Position numbers and translations under genes: made by a program. A stretch of 9,981 nucleotides of DNA, from positions 1 through 9,981 of the forward strand of contig CANHIR010000062.1 in NCBI GenBank assembly GCA_947461015.1, written 5' to 3'. Position 1 is the stretch's first letter. Every line of letters begins with the position of its first letter. This DNA is from Bacteroidota bacterium (GTDB lineage: Bacteria; Bacteroidota; Bacteroidia; Chitinophagales; Chitinophagaceae). Below, piece after piece: positions 7,523 to 9,981 of the stretch. The notes under the pieces were generated by a model that saw only the letters and a list, made by a program, of their open reading frames with translations, was not told the DNA's origin and searched no databases.

Positions 7523-8256
7523 TGTTATACACGATTCAAGATATCATTGCAGGTGTTAAAAAGGGAGACTTTCTTTTTTTATCAAAAGTGATTTCACATA
7601 TTGAAAATCAAGAAGCAGGGACGGCATCATTTATTACTGGACTTACACCTAATGATGTGCAAGTAATTGGCCTTACGGGTCCCCCAGGTGCTGGAAAAAG
7701 CACCTTAATCGCATCCTTGGTAGGCGAAATGGTTAATGAGCAAAAAAGAGTGGCCGTACTTTCGGTGGATCCTAGTTCGGTGATCCATGAAGGGGCATTA
7801 TTGGGCGATAGAATTAGAATGAGAGAATGGTATTTACACCCTTCCGTTTATATTAGGTCATTGGCTACCAGAGGTCATTTAGGCGGGCTTATAAAGAGTA
7901 TTGATCAAATGGTATTGCTCTTAAAATCGGCGGGCTTTGATTACATTATTTTAGAAACGGTAGGGGTGGGTCAATCCGAAGTGCAGGTGGCTAAAATTGC
8001 CTATCCAACCATCTTGGTTTTGGTACCTGAAGCAGGGGATGAAATTCAAATGATGAAATCAGGATTATTTGAGGTGGCGAATATTTATGTGGTGAATAAA
8101 TCAGATAGGCCAGCAGCACAAAAGTTTGCAAATCATTTAAAACTTTCCCTGGCGGATAGGGCAGGAGATGGTAAAAAAACATCTTTGCTGCAAACTACTG
8201 CAAATACAAAAGAAGGAGTGTTGGAATTATTAAATGTAATTAAGCAATATAGTTAA
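7522..8256 (+). CDS. Short MeaB/ArgK-family P-loop GTPase lacking the C-terminal dimerisation region
   Basis: G3E-class GTPase of the MeaB/ArgK family. Studied members chaperone adenosylcobalamin-dependent methylmalonyl-CoA or isobutyryl-CoA mutases. Seen: a short helical N-terminus (1-45); Walker A GPPGAGKST (53-61); SVDPSS (81-86); LGDRIRM (94-100); LATRGHLGGL (114-123); Walker B/switch ETVGVGQSE (145-153); PEAGDEIQMMKSG (169-181); and the base-recognition NKSD (192-195). All nucleotide-binding elements are intact. It has 244 residues against about 310-340 for usual MeaB: it stops just after the G domain, without the C-terminal arm that makes the dimer. Between DPSS and LGDR it reads VIHEGAL where relatives usually have a Phe/Gly-Gly-rich segment. 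There is no mutase gene beside it; both neighbours are glycosyltransferase genes, spaced by a 1-bp overlap and a 7-bp gap. Family certain, partner unknown; the meaB symbol is withheld for that reason. Confidence 0.88.
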   Translation: MLYTIQDIIAGVKKGDFLFLSKVISHIENQEAGTASFITGLTPNDVQVIGLTGPPGAGKSTLIASLVGEMVNEQKRVAVLSVDPSSVIHEGALLGDRIRMREWYLHPSVYIRSLATRGHLGGLIKSIDQMVLLLKSAGFDYIILETVGVGQSEVQVAKIAYPTILVLVPEAGDEIQMMKSGLFEVANIYVVNKSDRPAAQKFANHLKLSLADRAGDGKKTSLLQTTANTKEGVLELLNVIKQYS

Positions 8257-8263
8257 AGAAAAA

Positions 8264-9445
8264 ATGGATATTCAAAAAGATAAGATTAGTTCCTTTTTTG
8301 AGCGCAAAAGTATTGCAGCTACCATTTGGTTTGGTCTTGTTGCGGTTGCTTTACTAAATGCAGTTAAAGGGGACGCCTACAATAACTTTATTATTTTTAA
8401 GCAATCCTTTTTTCATTTAAAAAACAATACCAATTTATATCTTGAATATGTAAACGAGTATAAGGATCATTATTATTACAGTCCCAGTTTTGCGGTTTTA
8501 GTGACACCTTTTGTTTTTATACCCAAATTAATTGCGCCTTTTGCATGGGGTTTCTTTGATGCTGGAGTATTATATTATGCAATTAGGCAACTTCCTGTAA
8601 AAGTAAAATATCAAAACTTTATTTTAATTGTTTCGGCAAATGAAATGATGAATGCTGCTGGTAATTTACAAAGCAATGGCATTATGGCTGCTACTATTAT
8701 ATTGTCTTTTGTATACCTACTGCGTCAAAAAGAAAGTGCATCTGCTTTTATGATACTGGTGGGATTCTTTATAAAATTGTATAGCATTGCTGGATTGGCT
8801 TTCTTCTTTTTTAGTAAGCAGAAAATTAAGTTTATATTATATTTTATTTTTTGGACAATCGTTATAATGTGCTTGCCCTTGGTTGTGACAAGTCCTGCTA
8901 ATTTGTTACAGTGCTATCGAGACTGGGCTGCTGCACTTTCCTTAAAGTCTAATTTTGACATTACCGTACCAATGCATCAAAATATGGTGGACATTACTTT
9001 GCAAGGGATGGTGAAAAGAATTTTTTATTTACCCCATTTAAATAAATGGATTTTTATTGTCCCTGCCTTAATTATTTTTGGGGCACAATTTATATACTAT
9101 CAGTATTTTAGTCATCCAATTTATAGATTGTACATTTTGTGTTCAGTGCTTCTATTTATCATCGTGTTCAATACAGGTACAGAATCACCTACTTTTATCA
9201 TTGGGGTTCCTGCAATTTGTTTATGGTATGTTTTACAAGAAAAAACGAAATGGATTCATTTTGTGTTTCTTGTTTCCATATTCTTTTCAAGTTTTTCTTA
9301 CTCAGACATATTTACGCCTTGGTTAAGAACGCACATCATGATGCCTTATGCTTTAAAAGTGTTGGGATGCTTTATTGTATGGGTTGTTATCGCCGTGCAA
9401 ATATTTACGAAGCAATTTTTGAAACTAAGTTTGCACAGGCCCTAA
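8264..9445 (+). CDS. Polytopic GT87/DUF2029-type glycosyltransferase
   Basis: Integral membrane protein of 393 residues with about nine to ten hydrophobic segments (roughly 17-34, 75-105, 118-150, 160-183, 188-208, 262-280, 287-301, 308-323, 330-345, 363-382). It resembles GT-C enzymes of family GT87 (PimE-like mannosyltransferases), which use polyprenyl-phosphate sugars on the outer face of the inner membrane. The first extracytoplasmic loop has GDAYNNFIIFKQSFFHL (36-52), with D37 where GT-C enzymes carry the catalytic acid, then NLYLEY and DHYYYSPSFA (68-77). ANEMMNAAGNLQSNGIMAA (125-143) matches the conserved NxQxN part of the family. It is the last gene of the three-gene plus-strand unit. 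Its TAA overlaps the convergent small gene's stop by 3-4 bp. Donor and acceptor cannot be read from the sequence. Confidence 0.82.
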   Translation: MDIQKDKISSFFERKSIAATIWFGLVAVALLNAVKGDAYNNFIIFKQSFFHLKNNTNLYLEYVNEYKDHYYYSPSFAVLVTPFVFIPKLIAPFAWGFFDAGVLYYAIRQLPVKVKYQNFILIVSANEMMNAAGNLQSNGIMAATIILSFVYLLRQKESASAFMILVGFFIKLYSIAGLAFFFFSKQKIKFILYFIFWTIVIMCLPLVVTSPANLLQCYRDWAAALSLKSNFDITVPMHQNMVDITLQGMVKRIFYLPHLNKWIFIVPALIIFGAQFIYYQYFSHPIYRLYILCSVLLFIIVFNTGTESPTFIIGVPAICLWYVLQEKTKWIHFVFLVSIFFSSFSYSDIFTPWLRTHIMMPYALKVLGCFIVWVVIAVQIFTKQFLKLSLHRP

Positions 9446-9657
9446 TCTAAAGACTTTTTCTTTTCATTTTGGCGCCATCTGTATGCAATAAAACCAATGA
9501 TTGCAAATGGCATAGCTGCCAGGTATACAATCCCCAAATTAAAGCCCTTACCGGCATCTTCACCCATTTGGCTTGCTGATTTAGTACAGATAGAACATTG
9601 CGCATACACATGCAGCGTGAAGGCTTGTAGTAATAATATGAATGCGATACGTTTCAT
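9442..9657 (-). CDS. Small exported CxxC single-pass membrane protein (unknown function)
   Basis: 71 residues from the ATG at 9657. Residues 1-19 are a signal peptide (MKR, hydrophobic core, ending VYA before Q20). Directly after it comes QCSICTKSASQMGEDAGKG, with a CxxC pair (C21, C24), then one membrane helix (about 41-59) and a basic tail YRWRQNEKKKSLD. The layout, with an exported CxxC and a C-terminal anchor, resembles conserved small Bacteroidota proteins of unknown role that I recognise by pattern only. The longer frame reaching 9690 would begin inside the terminator hairpin of the upstream gene and upstream of a good promoter, so 9657 is preferred. It converges with and overlaps the GT87 stop. 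A redox or metal-binding role for the Cys pair is a guess. Confidence 0.75.
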   Translation of the reverse strand: MKRIAFILLLQAFTLHVYAQCSICTKSASQMGEDAGKGFNLGIVYLAAMPFAIIGFIAYRWRQNEKKKSLD

Positions 9658-9662
9658 GGGTA

Positions 9663-9696
9663 CAAAATTACAATAAAAAAACCCGAACATACAAAA
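9663..9696 (-). promoter_or_regulatory. Promoter of the small CxxC gene, overlapping the bTHX terminator
   Basis: On the minus strand TTTTG (9696-9692) is followed after 21 nt by TAATTTTG (9670-9663), matching the Bacteroidota TTG / TAnnTTTG promoter within the known spacing range. The -33 box lies in the loop of the upstream terminator hairpin. Only five bases (TACCC) separate the -7 box from the ATG at 9657, so transcription would start at or within a few bases of the start codon, giving a nearly leaderless mRNA. Confidence 0.6.
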
Positions 9697-9706
9697 GCAG
9701 TTCGGG
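9675..9706 (-). terminator. Rho-independent terminator of the bTHX gene
   Basis: On the minus strand CCCGAAC (9706-9700) pairs with GTTCGGG (9688-9682), a perfect 7-bp stem with an 11-nt loop, directly followed by seven T residues (9681-9675). It lies 26 nt after the bTHX stop codon. Confidence 0.85.
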
Positions 9707-9731
9707 GAATCTTATTAGAACGCAAATGGTC

Positions 9732-9845
9732 TTATGCGCTAGCTTTAGTCGCTTTTTTAGCTTTAGTAGTCTTGTGAGGTCTGCTCTTTCCGAAAGAACC
9801 TAAGAATCTTTTTCCTTTAGCTGTTTTTTTATCTCCTCTACCCAT
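9732..9845 (-). CDS. 30S ribosomal protein bTHX (THX)
   Basis: A 37-residue, strongly basic protein beginning MGRGDKKTAKGKRFLGSFGK and continuing SRPHKTTKAKKATKASA. The opening MGRGDKKTAKGKR and the GKSRP segment (19-23) are the hallmark of the small ribosomal-subunit peptide THX, known from Thermus and widely found in Bacteroidota, where it fills a pocket near the head of the 30S subunit. The gene is often missed because it is so short. It is framed by its own terminator downstream and by the HU-gene terminator upstream, so it appears to be a single-gene transcript. The C-terminus after residue 25 is a Lys/Ala/Thr-rich tail. Confidence 0.92.
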   Translation of the reverse strand: MGRGDKKTAKGKRFLGSFGKSRPHKTTKAKKATKASA

Positions 9846-9873
9846 AATAATGTGTTTTTTAGTGATTGGATGG

Positions 9874-9881
9874 CAAAAATA
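9874..9881 (-). promoter_or_regulatory. Candidate -7 element for bTHX
   Basis: TATTTTTG on the minus strand fits TAnnTTTG and lies 28 bp before the bTHX start at 9845. It directly follows the T-tract of the upstream terminator. The expected -33 region falls in the G/C arms of that hairpin and shows no TTG. Because the element is within a T-rich run, the match could be by chance. Confidence 0.4.
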
Positions 9882-9882
9882 A

Positions 9883-9910
9883 AAAAACCCCCTGATAAAA
9901 GGGGGTTTTT
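9883..9910 (-). terminator. Rho-independent terminator of the HU-family gene
   Basis: AAAAACCCCC (9883-9892), an 8-nt loop, then GGGGGTTTTT (9901-9910): a perfect 10-bp inverted repeat with a five-pair G/C core. On the minus strand it is followed by T-rich sequence and lies 18 nt beyond the HU stop codon. Being symmetric, it could also work on the plus strand. Confidence 0.88.
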
Positions 9911-9928
9911 ATTGAAATAAATTTCAAA

Positions 9929-9981
9929 TTACAATTTTCCGCTTAATTCCTTACCAGCCTTGAATTTTGCAACTTTTTTAG
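9929..9981 (-). CDS. HU/IHF-family DNA-binding protein (C-terminal fragment; rest off window)
   Basis: Only the last 17 codons are visible: KKVAKFKAGKELSGKL and stop, entering from the right edge. The VAKFKAGKELSGKL ending matches the C-terminal helix of HU-type histone-like proteins (compare the family ending VPxFKxGKxLK). These dimeric proteins bend and compact DNA. The gene has its own terminator at 9883-9910. Whether it is HU or an IHF-like variant cannot be judged from this end. Confidence 0.8.
   Translation of the reverse strand, partial: KKVAKFKAGKELSGKL

Noticed and set aside
7522..8256. Calling the GTPase a pseudogene because it is short
   Set aside because: All GTP-binding motifs are intact, the frame is uninterrupted, and the gene is tightly packed between functional-looking neighbours.
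9139..9450. 103-codon plus-strand frame inside the GT87 gene
   Set aside because: Out-of-frame reading of a membrane-protein gene; the hydrophobic look comes from the T-rich coding strand.
9658..9690. N-terminal extension of the small CxxC protein to 9690
   Set aside because: The extra codons run through the terminator T-tract and the promoter -7 box; the signal peptide begins properly at the ATG at 9657.

Overview
The window looks like chromosomal housekeeping DNA from an AT-rich member of the Bacteroidota, probably Chitinophagaceae or a close relative. The inference rests on several things: an LptC-type lipoprotein, a CNNM/CorC protein and a Bacteroidota-type outer-membrane barrel lying beside coaX; a 37-residue bTHX ribosomal protein; promoter elements of the TAnnTTTG type; and the general lack of Shine-Dalgarno sequences. 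I see no insertion sequence, phage gene, CRISPR array, tRNA or rRNA.

Left block (1-6541, all minus strand; transcription runs from 6541 toward 1). In transcription order it holds coaX (type III pantothenate kinase), an outer-membrane beta-barrel protein, lptC, a CNNM-CBS-CorC membrane protein, tatC, rpiB, and an M28 metallopeptidase whose C-terminus runs off the left edge. The first three genes overlap each other (26 bp and 8 bp), so they are probably translationally coupled. The gaps after that are 26, 71, 43 and 35 bp, which fits one long operon or a few nested ones. The theme is the cell envelope (LPS transport, outer membrane, Tat export, secreted peptidase), with coenzyme A and pentose-phosphate enzymes mixed in.

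Middle block (6647-9445, plus strand). This diverges from coaX across a 105-bp gap that contains a perfect 7+7 bp inverted repeat. It is a compact three-gene unit: a GT2-like glycosyltransferase, a short MeaB/ArgK-type GTPase sharing one base with it, and a polytopic GT87/DUF2029 glycosyltransferase 7 bp further on. The GTPase ends right after its G domain and lacks the C-terminal dimerisation region usual for MeaB. Its place between two glycosyltransferases is the most unusual gene content in the window.

Right block (9442-9981, minus strand). The stop codon of the GT87 gene overlaps the stop of a convergent small gene for an exported CxxC membrane protein. Upstream of that, in transcription order, are the bTHX gene and the 3' end of an HU-family DNA-binding protein gene. 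A clear intrinsic terminator follows each of the HU and bTHX genes. In both cases a TAnnTTTG promoter element for the next gene sits at or just beyond the terminator's T-tract.

No stretch longer than 300 bases lacks a gene. I did not find a convincing wholly new system. The best candidates for follow-up are the glycosyltransferase-GTPase-glycosyltransferase operon and the nested terminator/promoter pairs.
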